Shown here: positions 23,817 to 33,229 of the stretch, piece by piece
How the letters are laid out: every line of letters starts with the position of its first letter
Position numbering within the stretch: the first letter of the stretch is position 1
Notes under the pieces: generated by a model
What the model was told of the DNA's origin: nothing
The model's input: the letters and a program-made list of their open reading frames with translations, nothing else
Database searches by the model: none
Made by a program: the position numbers and the translations under genes
From: Euglena gracilis
Lineage: Eukaryota; Euglenida; Euglenophyceae; Euglenales
Reading direction: 5' to 3'
Length of the DNA: 64,000 nucleotides
Assembly: GCA_039621445.1 (NCBI GenBank)
Contig: CP154956.1
Span: forward strand, 39,086,553 to 39,150,552

Positions 23817-25897
23817 TGGTACGCAGAGGCTGCTTCACTGACTCTGTCAGTGAAGAATTTTTGGATTCGGTTGATGACAAACCAGAACCCCTGAACATGG
23901 TTGGCAGTGGTGGATTCACTGACTTCGTCAGTGAAAAGTTTTCGAATTCCCTGAACATGACAAGCAGAGAATTTTTTGCCAGCCCAGTCGACAAAACTTT
24001 TTTCAGCCCAGAAAATACAGACGAATTTGTTGGCACAGCCAGCAGAAATCTTGCTGAAAAGTTTGACATGGTCACAGAGTTTTCAGAGTCCCAAAAGTTT
24101 GCTGAGTCTGTGAATGTGGAATCACAGAAGTTTTCAGGTCGGCCACCATATTTTTCAGAGAGCAGCCCCCAAAATCAAGATGTCAGAACTGCAGAATCTG
24201 TGGAATCTGAGGGGTTGTTCCAATCAGTTGTTTGGCTGGGTGAATGGAATGATTCAGGTTTTTCTGCAGGGTCTGCCAGCCAATCTTCAATCTCAAAGCA
24301 ATCTCAATTCAATTCAATTCCCAGCTCCCAGTCATTCAGCACACAATCACAGGTTGCCTCAGATGATAATTCAGATTTCTCGTCTGAAAGATCAGGGGTT
24401 AGCCCTGTAAACTCAGTCCCCGTAAGGATGATAACGGCACAAGGGGAAATTTCACAGCCAGAAGGGGAAAATCAGCTGGTTCAGTGGGCAGAATCCCCCC
24501 CGTCGTATCAAAGTGACTGTGAAACGGAGGGGGAGGGTGTACAAAACCCAGACCAGTTGAGAGAAATGGAAGGTTTTTTGATTGCTGCAGGCTGGGTACC
24601 ACCCAGAATTCAGGGTTTGGAGCAAAATCTGCCAGATTTTTCTGCGAATTTCAGTTTTCTGATGCAAACCCCCCGGCTGGACAGCCAGTTTGAAAATAAG
24701 TGCCCAAAATTTGGGACACATCTCCCACAAATTGAAGGGGGTGAACCTGTGTTTTTGTTGGAAGACAGATTTTCAGTTAACCGTAGATTAACAGCCAGCG
24801 AGGGGATGCTAATTTCTACGCAACCAGCCCCTGGAAATTTAACGGCTGCAGTTTTAACAGCTGAATCATCTAATCTGGCCATAGGGGGGCCAGCCGGGCT
24901 GTTAAATCAAGCAGGGTCCAACATGGAAATCAGGGGGGATGAGGAAATGGAATCAGAATTACCTGTTTTTCAGCCCCCTGTTTTTGAACCACAGCCCCCC
25001 GAATCAAATTGTCAAATGATGGGGGGTAATGATTTTGACTCATGGGACCAATGGGCATATGGGGTGGATTGTTATTTACAGGAATTGAGCCGAAGCATAA
25101 CTAACTGGGAGAGCATAATTCCCCCCCAGGTCGTAATTGAGAATCGGCTGGAGAAATTTGAGAAGAATTTGGCTGAAAAAAACGCCAGAGCACAGGCAGA
25201 ACTTTTGCAATTCATCCATGAAAATTTGGAGAAACGAACGGCTGAAATGTGCAGTCAGTTTGAGCACGAAAAGCAAAAAAGTCAGGAACAAATTCAGCAA
25301 TCAGTCAGCCAATTTATTTTACGATGCCAGGAGGGGGGGAGTGCTGTGGAAAACATTGCAAACTCCCACAAACAACTTTTGGGGATTGAAGTTCAAAGGC
25401 AGATCGAAGGAAAATTTCATGATTTTGAGAAGAAATTACGGGATTTTCTGGATGGTGAGCTGGCACAACTTGAGAGCCGTGGAAAGGATGTCCAAAACAA
25501 ATTGTTTGCACCAGGTGGGTTGGTCGAGCAAGTTGGAATTTGTTTGCATTCTGTTGAGGGAATAAAGTCAGATTTTCAGAAGGAAATTTTGACAATTCGA
25601 CAAGCAAATCGTGAGCTATGCTCTGGGGTGGACAAAAAATTTGCTGAAATCGCTGCTGGGCTGAAAATGGTGGGGGAGGAATCAAAGTCAAGTTTTGGGA
25701 CCCTAACCCAGGAAATTCAGCAGCGATTTGAAGCAACTAGAAACGAGAGCAAAGCTCTGGGGGGCAGGGTCGCAGCAGTTGAGAAATTTCTGGGAAGCCA
25801 GGAGGTGCCTTGGGATAAGGTGGTTGAAATGCTGGGAAAATCAGAAGCAACAATTCAATTGGAAGTTCGTAGGGATGATGGCGCAAATGATGGATGA
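23816..25897 (+). CDS. E3 gag, N-terminal part
   Basis: The ATG at 23816 overlaps the LTR/PBS junction, and the frame is also open upstream to 23597 inside the LTR. The first ~100 residues repeat a pattern of GGFTDxVSEKFxNS type. The middle is rich in S, E, Q and P. The last ~250 residues (from about 25100) form a strongly heptad-like coiled coil with LEKFEKNLAEKNARAQAELLQF and later EQIQQSVSQF. The frame ends at 25897, while the coiled coil carries on in the frame of the next feature, so one frame break lies near 25870. Role: structural protein that packages element RNA. It is unusually long for a Ty3 gag N-terminus. Confidence 0.8.
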   Translation: MVRRGCFTDSVSEEFLDSVDDKPEPLNMVGSGGFTDFVSEKFSNSLNMTSREFFASPVDKTFFSPENTDEFVGTASRNLAEKFDMVTEFSESQKFAESVNVESQKFSGRPPYFSESSPQNQDVRTAESVESEGLFQSVVWLGEWNDSGFSAGSASQSSISKQSQFNSIPSSQSFSTQSQVASDDNSDFSSERSGVSPVNSVPVRMITAQGEISQPEGENQLVQWAESPPSYQSDCETEGEGVQNPDQLREMEGFLIAAGWVPPRIQGLEQNLPDFSANFSFLMQTPRLDSQFENKCPKFGTHLPQIEGGEPVFLLEDRFSVNRRLTASEGMLISTQPAPGNLTAAVLTAESSNLAIGGPAGLLNQAGSNMEIRGDEEMESELPVFQPPVFEPQPPESNCQMMGGNDFDSWDQWAYGVDCYLQELSRSITNWESIIPPQVVIENRLEKFEKNLAEKNARAQAELLQFIHENLEKRTAEMCSQFEHEKQKSQEQIQQSVSQFILRCQEGGSAVENIANSHKQLLGIEVQRQIEGKFHDFEKKLRDFLDGELAQLESRGKDVQNKLFAPGGLVEQVGICLHSVEGIKSDFQKEILTIRQANRELCSGVDKKFAEIAAGLKMVGEESKSSFGTLTQEIQQRFEATRNESKALGGRVAAVEKFLGSQEVPWDKVVEMLGKSEATIQLEVRRDDGANDG
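23817..23830 (+). promoter_or_regulatory. Candidate primer binding site of E3
   Basis: The interior begins tggtacgcagaggc. TGG is what pairs with the CCA end of a tRNA, and the next bases resemble the frequent initiator-Met type site with a small insertion. The tRNA is not assigned. Confidence 0.5.
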
Positions 25898-27773
25898 AAA
25901 ACTGAGGCAAACCCAAAAGGAAGAACATTTTGAAAAATTGCAATCTGACATTGAAAATCGAGTGAAACAGCAATTTTTCACAGTTTTGATGAACATGCAG
26001 ACAGATTTTCAGCGTGAAAAGAGTCAACGGGAGGGTTTGCAAAAACTGTGTCAAACTTTGCAGACTCGTTTGGAAATCATGGAGGGGAGGGTTCAGGAAA
26101 TTTCAGCCGAAAAAACACAGCAAATTGACCCCAAGGCACCTGAAGTGGCCCAGCCCAAGACAATAAATCAGCCGAATTCTGGTATTTTTGGCATTAAGGG
26201 GGTGTCACCGGCTCAATCATCTGGGATTTTCGGGATTAAGGGGGTAACCCCAATGATGCCATGTGAAATCTGGGATGTTGATCTGGGCGGGTGCAGACCA
26301 TCAAGTAGTTCACAGGGGGGTGCATTTGCAATAAATCAGGTCAGTGGCAATTGTGCCATTGGGGGGGCACCCCAGCGACCCCCAGTCATAAGCGTTGGTA
26401 ACCCAGCGGTGCAGCATGTGTTGAGAAATTTGACTGCACCAAAATTTTCAGGGAAATCTCAAGATTGGCAGCAATTTTCTGAGGATTGGCAAGCATTTTC
26501 ACGGAAACTGAATTCTGCAGGGGGGGAAGTGAGTGAAGATTTGAAAGTTGCTCTGTTGGAGGATTGTCTTGACGAAACGAGCAAAAAAATTCTGAAGCTC
26601 CATCTCAAGGAAGGGGGGATCAATTTTAATGCCGGGTGGGGTCACCTGGAAATGACATTTTCGCAGAATCAGGAATCTGGGGCAAGGAAAAATTGGCAAC
26701 AGGTGAATCTTTTTAATCAAGGCAAAGTTACCCTTGAGCACTGGCTTGAATTTCAGGCAAATTTCAAGATGGCCAAGTGCAAGGTTAAGGATGCCGGGGA
26801 GGGGGAAGCAAAACGGCTTTTGTTGCAGAAACTTCCCCCATTCATCCTAAAATGGATTTCGGATGAGGAGGAGAGGAGAATGAATAATCAGCCAACTCTA
26901 CGCGTAAAGGTGCCAGGGAATAGGAATTCAGAAACGGTTGCAGAAAGCCTGGGGAAAATACTTGGGAAAAGACCCACAAAAGTGTCGGAAATTCACGAGG
27001 GGGAATTTGAAATCATTTTCCCTGACATTTCTGCCTATGAAAAAGTCAAAAGTTTTCATGGCAAAGAGTTTGACGATTCAAACGTTTTGTTTCAGGTTCA
27101 GGAAATTGAACCGGTTTTGACCACCGAGGACATTTTCAACCTCGTGAAAACAAAATTGGCACTCAGAAACAAACACGATGCCTTGCAAAGTTGTGTTTCA
27201 TCCCCAGGCTATCAAGGGTTTAGGCGTTCAAGGTCGGTGGGTGCTGAAAATCGAGGGGGGAGGCAATCGGGGAGTCGGAAGAATTCACCTGGGTCAACCC
27301 CGGGTAGGGCAACGACACCTCCCCCAGCCAGAAGCAAACCACAAATCAGCGAAACAGCAAAATCTGATCAATCTGTTGCGGTTTCATCTTCAAATGTGCA
27401 GCCATCAAGCAATTCTTCAAGGTTTTCAACGGTGGAGAACCCACCCAATGTGCAAAGACCGGTGGTGGGGGGGGCACAATGGATCCCACCCCCTTCACAA
27501 CCAACAATGCCGTATGTTGCTAGACAAACCCCGTGGAACAGAAACAATTTTCAGCCGTATGGCAAGGGCAGCCAATGGAAAGGGGGGAACAATTCCCAGG
27601 GACATGGGGCAAACAACTCCCAATGGTATGGGGGTAACCAACAGGGGTACAAGGGGAAGGGTGGTAAGGGAAGGGGGAGAGGCAAAGGATTTGACCAGAA
27701 TTTCGGTGCCAAAGGGGGGAAGGGCAATAACAATAACCCAACGCCGACAGTGGCCCACCCTATTCGTCATTAG
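25881..27773 (+). CDS. E3 gag, capsid part with RG-rich tail
   Basis: This continues the coiled coil (MMDEKLRQTQKEEHFEKLQ). A capsid-like region follows at about 26410-26990 with NLTAPKFSGKSQDWQQFSEDW, a helix-rich centre and LEHWLEFQANFKMAKCK. This resembles the Retrotrans_gag type. The C-terminus is low in complexity and rich in G, K, R, N and Q (GKGGKGRGRGKG), ending at TAG 27771-27773. No CCHC zinc knuckle is visible, so the basic RG tail probably does the RNA binding. The frame is in phase with pol, separated only by this TAG. Confidence 0.82.
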   Translation, partial: AQMMDEKLRQTQKEEHFEKLQSDIENRVKQQFFTVLMNMQTDFQREKSQREGLQKLCQTLQTRLEIMEGRVQEISAEKTQQIDPKAPEVAQPKTINQPNSGIFGIKGVSPAQSSGIFGIKGVTPMMPCEIWDVDLGGCRPSSSSQGGAFAINQVSGNCAIGGAPQRPPVISVGNPAVQHVLRNLTAPKFSGKSQDWQQFSEDWQAFSRKLNSAGGEVSEDLKVALLEDCLDETSKKILKLHLKEGGINFNAGWGHLEMTFSQNQESGARKNWQQVNLFNQGKVTLEHWLEFQANFKMAKCKVKDAGEGEAKRLLLQKLPPFILKWISDEEERRMNNQPTLRVKVPGNRNSETVAESLGKILGKRPTKVSEIHEGEFEIIFPDISAYEKVKSFHGKEFDDSNVLFQVQEIEPVLTTEDIFNLVKTKLALRNKHDALQSCVSSPGYQGFRRSRSVGAENRGGRQSGSRKNSPGSTPGRATTPPPARSKPQISETAKSDQSVAVSSSNVQPSSNSSRFSTVENPPNVQRPVVGGAQWIPPPSQPTMPYVARQTPWNRNNFQPYGKGSQWKGGNNSQGHGANNSQWYGGNQQGYKGKGGKGRGRGKGFDQNFGAKGGKGNNNNPTPTVAHPIRH

Positions 27774-30713
27774 GGACGCCGGGGTCGTGTTTTTGAGGGG
27801 TTTACATCCTCGGGCATCGAAAACCCCCAATGTATTTTGCATAACCCAACCACATCTTCACATGGAGAATATTACCGTGGTGGAGAATGTGTGTCTTCGT
27901 CTTCCAATCCCTTCACCTCAGGTTCGAAATCAGGCAATGAAGAGTGTGCAATATCGAAGATGAGCAATGGTGCCAATTCAATGATTTCAATGAGTTCATC
28001 CTCGACAGCCAACTCGAGAAGACAAGTGGCCTTGAGCCTTGAGGCCTTGAGTGGCCAATGGCAGCCCGTGTCGAGGAAGGGCAAACCGTGGACCAGGTGT
28101 GCAAGCCAGGAGAGTGCACGGCCCAGGCTCAACAATTATTATGGTTGTTTGAGCGAAAGAGCATCCATCAAAGGTGTGGGAAGTTGGAAAGTTCCCAAGG
28201 CATTGGATTTGTTTTCGGGAAAAGGGTCTGTTGGGAGGTGTTTGGAGGAAAACGGGTACCAGGTGGTATCCTTGGATGTGAACCCAAAATTTCACCCAAC
28301 CCACGTTACGGATATTCTGGAGTGGAATTATCGAAAATACCCCCGTGGATATTTTCAAGTCATAACGGCAAGTGTGCCTTGCACGGAGTATAGCCGTGCT
28401 AAGACGGTGGGAGAAAGAAATTTGGAGTGGGCAGACCAACTCGTGACAAAAACGTTGGAAATTGTGGAGTATTTTCAGCCCAAATTATGGTGGATTGAAA
28501 ATCCCCGAACGGGACTTTTGCCAAAAAGGCATTGTGTGCAAAATTTGAATTTCATTGATGTGGATTATTGTCAATTTTCAGACTGGGGATATCAAAAACC
28601 CACTCGTATTTGGGGGAGTCAAAATTTGTTGAGTTTGAAGGACACACTTTGTGATGGGAAAACCTGCCCCCATTTGATTGCAAGTGAGGGGGGAGGGTTG
28701 GTTCACAAAGAACAATTGGGAGGAAATGGAATGAGGGTGAGCACTCAACAAAAATGGAGAGTACCTGAGAAGTTGGTCGAGTACCTTCTTTCGGCCCTTG
28801 ATTTTAAGGAGGAGAAATTTTCCTTCAAACGTGAGGACTATGCCGTTCGAAATTCATTTGTGCAAATGATTGAGGAGAATTTTCAAAGGAGGGCCGAGGT
28901 GGATTGTTTTGCTTCTACCCAAAATTCTCAGTGCACGTCATATTTGACCGAGAAGGAAAATGCTTTGGCGGTACCATGGGGAGGGGGAGGCACGGTTTGG
29001 TTGAACCCTCCCTGGTCATTGTGGCCAAAGGTGGCAAAGAAATTGCAAAAGGACCCTTGTGATGCCATTTGCATTTTACCCGATTGGAACAGAGGTTGGG
29101 TGAGAGAACTTGTTCGGAAGGGAACAAAAAAGTTGTATTTTCCACCCGGAACCAAGCTTTTTGAGGTCGATGGGAAACCAATGGGGGGTGTGAGGTGGGG
29201 AGTTTGGGCCTTGTTGATAGAGGGTAATAAGCCCCCCGCCAACACTAGCAACCCCAAGAAACCAAAGGTGGTACATTTGAAATCACGGATGGTTAAAAAG
29301 AGATACCCACCCACAGGGATTGAGAAATTTTCTAAGGACCGACAACTTTTGATCCGGACAAGGGTAGTTTTGGGAAACGGGGAGGAACGAAATATGGATA
29401 TTTTGGTGGACACCGGTGCCGAAGCTAACCTCATAAGGCAAGGTTTAGTGAGTGACCACCTAATGTATTCGACCGAACACCCCTTAAGGTTTGAAACCGC
29501 TGATGGTCAAGCCTTGAGTGGTGGGGGGAGGTGCACTAAGGTGATTATGAAATTGCAAGGGGAGGTGAACGATAATACCCCACCCACAGATTTTGAATAC
29601 GATGTGGAATTTTATGAAGCCAATATCAAAGTGGACGCAATTTTGTCATACCCATGGCTTGTGCAAACAAAAATTGGAATTTTTCCACATCATCGTGCTT
29701 TGGTAGTGGAGGAACCCGAGTTGACATTTTTGTTCGGTGTGAGAGATCATAGGAGAAAACGACAAGGAAAAGTCCCTAACACACTACCCCAAAGGGGGGG
29801 TGTGACAAATTTGGAAAAGTTTGGCTTTCACCTTCCGATGGAGGGTTTTGATCAAAGGGGACAAGCTTTGGATGAGCACTCGCTCAAGATTTTGGGCAAG
29901 AATTTGGAGATGGCAAATGAAAACCCCCTACCTATTCGCAAAATGATCATTGCAAGGGAGGGGGAGGGGAAAAATGAAACGGAATCCAAAGAGGAAGAGA
30001 GATTACGGGAGCTAAGAGAGGAGATTTTTGGAAGGTATGGTGGAACCGTATTTCGGTCTAAGGTACAACCCGACCCACCCGTAAGAGGACCATATGGTTA
30101 TGCATTCATACCTTTGCAAGAAGGAGCGCGGCCCACCCGACAAAAACCATTTTTCATGCACGGGGAACGAAAAGAAGCTTTGGAAAAAATCACTCAAGAT
30201 TGGATCGACATGAAATTCATCGAGCCAGCCACAACAAAAAACTCAGAATGGCTCTCACAAACATTCCCCGTGCCCAAAAAGTCAGCCGATTTTCCTTGGA
30301 GGGGGGTTGTTGACATGAGGGGACCCAACAGCCAATCCCGTAGATGCAACTACCCTCTTCCGAAAATCGAAGACATCCTGGTGAAGCATGGCGCAAACCA
30401 AATGTTCTCCATTTTGGACTTAAAACAAGCTTTCCACCAACAGCCGCTTCACCCGGATAGTAGGCCTATAACTTGCTCCTTCACACCAAAGGGTCTTTAC
30501 CAATGGAGGGTAAATGTAATGGGGTTAACCAATGCCTCACAACAATTTCAACAAATGATGGATGACCGTTTAGCACCCGTAAGGGATATTGCTACCCCAT
30601 ACATTGATGACATTTTGGTAGCGACCACCGTCGGGGAGGGGGAGGATCTCCTCGAGGCACACAAAAGGTATTTGTGTAGGGTGTTGGATTTACTCGCCGA
30701 GGAATTTTTGTAG
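27774..30713 (+). CDS. E3 pol, first part: C5-MTase-like, Dam-like, protease, RT
   Basis: The frame is in phase with gag after a single TAG, and the first in-frame Met is at 27837. Domains numbered from that Met: C5-cytosine methyltransferase-like at about 120-270, Dam-like domain at about 355-465, aspartic protease with DTGAEANL at about 525 (codons 29409-29420), then RT at about 760-959. The RT has SQTFPVPKK, GVVDMRGPNSQ, MFSILDLKQAF, GLYQWRVNVMGLTNASQQFQ and catalytic YIDD at codons 30600-30611. The frame ends at a TAG (30711-30713) straight after a run of five T, and RT continues in the next frame. All catalytic residues of protease and RT are present. The two methyltransferase domains precede protease, an unusual place. 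Confidence 0.93.
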   Translation, partial: GRRGRVFEGFTSSGIENPQCILHNPTTSSHGEYYRGGECVSSSSNPFTSGSKSGNEECAISKMSNGANSMISMSSSSTANSRRQVALSLEALSGQWQPVSRKGKPWTRCASQESARPRLNNYYGCLSERASIKGVGSWKVPKALDLFSGKGSVGRCLEENGYQVVSLDVNPKFHPTHVTDILEWNYRKYPRGYFQVITASVPCTEYSRAKTVGERNLEWADQLVTKTLEIVEYFQPKLWWIENPRTGLLPKRHCVQNLNFIDVDYCQFSDWGYQKPTRIWGSQNLLSLKDTLCDGKTCPHLIASEGGGLVHKEQLGGNGMRVSTQQKWRVPEKLVEYLLSALDFKEEKFSFKREDYAVRNSFVQMIEENFQRRAEVDCFASTQNSQCTSYLTEKENALAVPWGGGGTVWLNPPWSLWPKVAKKLQKDPCDAICILPDWNRGWVRELVRKGTKKLYFPPGTKLFEVDGKPMGGVRWGVWALLIEGNKPPANTSNPKKPKVVHLKSRMVKKRYPPTGIEKFSKDRQLLIRTRVVLGNGEERNMDILVDTGAEANLIRQGLVSDHLMYSTEHPLRFETADGQALSGGGRCTKVIMKLQGEVNDNTPPTDFEYDVEFYEANIKVDAILSYPWLVQTKIGIFPHHRALVVEEPELTFLFGVRDHRRKRQGKVPNTLPQRGGVTNLEKFGFHLPMEGFDQRGQALDEHSLKILGKNLEMANENPLPIRKMIIAREGEGKNETESKEEERLRELREEIFGRYGGTVFRSKVQPDPPVRGPYGYAFIPLQEGARPTRQKPFFMHGERKEALEKITQDWIDMKFIEPATTKNSEWLSQTFPVPKKSADFPWRGVVDMRGPNSQSRRCNYPLPKIEDILVKHGANQMFSILDLKQAFHQQPLHPDSRPITCSFTPKGLYQWRVNVMGLTNASQQFQQMMDDRLAPVRDIATPYIDDILVATTVGEGEDLLEAHKRYLCRVLDLLAEEFL
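28197..28690 (+). other. C5-cytosine methyltransferase-like domain of E3 pol
   Basis: The family methylates carbon 5 of cytosine in DNA using S-adenosylmethionine. Motif I (SAM binding) reads ALDLFSGKGSVG at 28200-28235, with an acidic residue in SLDVNP about 20 residues on. Motif IV reads ASVPCTEYS with the catalytic Pro-Cys at codons 28377 and 28380. Motif VI reads WIENPRTGLL with Glu at 28497. A later YCQF...KPTRIW block fits the YG-x-x-x-KRTRIW region seen in this subfamily. The domain is short (~165 residues) and no target-recognition domain is obvious. C5-methyltransferases captured by retrotransposons are known in some algae and dinoflagellates. Catalytic residues look intact. Confidence 0.85.
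28887..29230 (+). other. Dam-like methyltransferase domain of E3 pol
   Basis: The segment reads AEVDCFASTQN (Asp codon 28902), an ALAVPWGG block, then VWLNPPWSLWPKV with the N-P-P-W motif at codons 29004-29015. A hydrophobic strand AICILPDW follows, then WVRELV. This order matches the phage-type DNA N6-adenine methyltransferase-like (MT) domain found in DIRS retrotransposons, and it aligns with segments in E1, E2 and E4 here. N-P-P-W fits the (D/N/S)-P-P-(Y/F/W) catalytic motif of amino-methyltransferases. Whether it methylates DNA is not shown by sequence alone. Confidence 0.72.
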
Positions 30714-33229
30714 TGGACCCAAAAAAAGCGGAATTATTCATCAAAGAAGTGGAATTTTGTGGCCAGATTTTGGGGCATGGCATGCGTCGGCCGGCCCCCG
30801 GCAAATTACGTGCCATTGAAAAATGGGAGGTTCCAACAACCATAACGGCCTTAAGGGCTTTCCTCGGCTTCACAAATTATTACAACACCTACATACACAT
30901 GTATGCTCAAGTTGCGGCACCTTTGCAAGATAAGTTAAAGGTGTCTAGGGAGGAAGGCAAGAAAGGGAGCAAAAAATGGGTTGAATTCGGGGAGGTTGAA
31001 CACAAGGCATTTGAGGAGTTAAAGAAACGGTTGTGTTCCGGTTTGATTCTTCAAAGAGTTGACCCCGATAAACCCTTTGCTTTGAGAGTAGATGCAAGTG
31101 GGTATGCCGTAGGAGCAACTTTGGAACAACTTAAAGAAGGAAACGGTACGCCCACACCCCAAGATGTTTTGGACAAAAAAACGGTGCCTGTTGCTTTTAT
31201 GTCCCGAAAACTCACCGAGGGGCAAAGAAAATGGACCCCCCGGGAATTGGAGACATATGCCATAATTTTGGCACTCCAAAAATGGGAAAGTTGGATTGGT
31301 CTCCAACCCATTTTGGTGTTGACCGATCACCAAAGTTTGGAGGCATGGGCAAAAGAAGTGCTCGACACCCCAAGTGGACCGGTGGGGAGGAGGGCACGAT
31401 GGCACCAAATTTTCTCAAAATACGATTTGACAGTGGGGTACATTCCGGGAAAGGAAAACACCATTGCCGACATTTTAAGTCGGTGGGCGTACCCCGCTTC
31501 GCAAGCTCTAAGGGACATTAGTAAACACGGTTCGGCCGAAGATAAGAGAGAAATGGAGGAGCTCATAAGAGAGGAGAGGGAAGACGAGAAAAATTGTTTG
31601 TTGGTCAAAGTCAAAAATCAGCCTAACGCTCGTAACGTGTGGATAAGGGGGGTGGTAACCCGCAGTGGAAAAGAGGTGGCACCCAATTTTGTGGATGATG
31701 CATCAGGGAGGGGTACCGAGAGTGTAGAGAGTCCGGGAGGAATAAACACCACCGAAGACGCTCACTCACAAGGGCCTAGGAATTTTGGTTCGAAAAAGGG
31801 TAAGAGGAGAGTTACCTTTTGGGATGGAGTGGACCCTGCGGGAAATTTGGTGACCAGCCCAAAACTTCCGACTAATGAGTTACCGAAGGGGGGAACGGGA
31901 GAAGGTGCGGCCGCGCCAACTCCAAGTGCAACCCCTAAGCTAACAACATCAGTTTGGGAGAGAGATTGGGTGGTTGCGTATACCGAATGCCCCACTTGGA
32001 AGGAAATTTGGCAAGCAACTCAAGAAAATGGTGAGTGGCCAAAGGGGGTGAAAGTCCACAAAAACCAAATGTTTCGGGAAGAGAAGTTGTGTGTTCCACT
32101 GAGTTTTCAAGAAATGATCATCCTTGAAAACCACAAATTCCTTGGACATGTAGGTCCGGAAAAGGTGTGGAGACACGTCAATTTGAGGTATGCATGGGCT
32201 GATGAAAAGAAGGCAAAAGTTTTCACCGACAGTTGTAGCAAAAATTGCACAACGTGTCAAGCAAGCTCGAGGGGGGAGACGTTGAAAGGACCCATTGATT
32301 CAACACCCATACCACCCGCACCCATGGTAAGTGTGGCAATTGACCTTTTCAAAATGCCAAAGGTGTTGTACGAGGGGGGGGAGTACAACACAATGGCTGT
32401 TTGTGTGGACCGACATTCCGGTTGGATTGTAGCCATACCATGTTTTGATAAGGGATTAACGGGTGCAAAGTTGGCCAAGGAAATGCTTAAGTCCCAATGG
32501 AAACCTTTTGGAGTCCCTTCAATAATTTCAAGTGACCAAGGGAGCCATTTTGTCAACACATGGTGGCAAACCATGTGCTCACTCATGGGGATTAGACAAG
32601 CATTTTCCCAAGCTTACCACCACCAAGCGAATGGGAGGGTGGAAAGAGCCGGTCAACAAATTATGGAAGTCCTCCGAAAATTGTTTGTGGAGGAAAAAAA
32701 GAATTGGGTGGAAGCTCTTCCCCAAGTTTTGGATCGTATTCATGACACCAAGGGGGAGAGTGGTTTTAGTCCTTACGAAATTTTGTTCGGAAGGGATAGA
32801 CCCATTGGGGGGATACCCTATGAACCAACAAAGGAGTGTGAGGACGCTCAAAGTTTTTTTCGCCGAATGAGGGAGATGGATGAGAAAGTTGCAAAAGTTC
32901 TCAACCACACACATTGGGTTCAAGCGAGTTGGGTCAACCAAGGGAGGAGGGAGTTGGTACCCTTAAAATTAGGAACCCAAGTGTGGTATAGGAGACCCGA
33001 AGGATCCGGCGAAAAATTGGATTCCAGATGGATTGGACCTGGGATTATCAAAGCCCGGGAGGGGAGAGGAGTTACCTTATTGAAATTAAGCCCGGGATGG
33101 AAATTAAGACTCACCGTAGTTTCCTTAAGGAGTACAAAGAGCCTGAAGTTTTTGGTGAGGGGGTTCCTTTGTTCTTTTTCAAAAGAACCGAAAAAGAGGA
33201 AGAAGCAATGCCTGATGAGTGGGAGGTAG
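30713..33229 (+). CDS. E3 pol, second part: RT thumb, RNase H, integrase
   Basis: This continues RT in a shifted frame (VDPKKAELF, thumb FLGFTNYYN). RNase H has FALRVDASGYAVGATL, ELETYAIILALQKW and LTDHQSLEAW, so its acidic residues are kept. A ~200-residue linker is followed by the integrase: zinc finger NHKFLGHVG and CSKNCTTC, then a core with Asp in SVAIDLF, Asp in ISSDQGSHF and Glu in NGRVERAGQ. The last Asp and Glu are separated by 35 residues, the standard D-D-35-E spacing. The frame leaves the native protein at about 33093, after LLKLSPG. The coding potential is otherwise intact. Confidence 0.95.
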   Translation: MDPKKAELFIKEVEFCGQILGHGMRRPAPGKLRAIEKWEVPTTITALRAFLGFTNYYNTYIHMYAQVAAPLQDKLKVSREEGKKGSKKWVEFGEVEHKAFEELKKRLCSGLILQRVDPDKPFALRVDASGYAVGATLEQLKEGNGTPTPQDVLDKKTVPVAFMSRKLTEGQRKWTPRELETYAIILALQKWESWIGLQPILVLTDHQSLEAWAKEVLDTPSGPVGRRARWHQIFSKYDLTVGYIPGKENTIADILSRWAYPASQALRDISKHGSAEDKREMEELIREEREDEKNCLLVKVKNQPNARNVWIRGVVTRSGKEVAPNFVDDASGRGTESVESPGGINTTEDAHSQGPRNFGSKKGKRRVTFWDGVDPAGNLVTSPKLPTNELPKGGTGEGAAAPTPSATPKLTTSVWERDWVVAYTECPTWKEIWQATQENGEWPKGVKVHKNQMFREEKLCVPLSFQEMIILENHKFLGHVGPEKVWRHVNLRYAWADEKKAKVFTDSCSKNCTTCQASSRGETLKGPIDSTPIPPAPMVSVAIDLFKMPKVLYEGGEYNTMAVCVDRHSGWIVAIPCFDKGLTGAKLAKEMLKSQWKPFGVPSIISSDQGSHFVNTWWQTMCSLMGIRQAFSQAYHHQANGRVERAGQQIMEVLRKLFVEEKKNWVEALPQVLDRIHDTKGESGFSPYEILFGRDRPIGGIPYEPTKECEDAQSFFRRMREMDEKVAKVLNHTHWVQASWVNQGRRELVPLKLGTQVWYRRPEGSGEKLDSRWIGPGIIKAREGRGVTLLKLSPGWKLRLTVVSLRSTKSLKFLVRGFLCSFSKEPKKRKKQCLMSGR

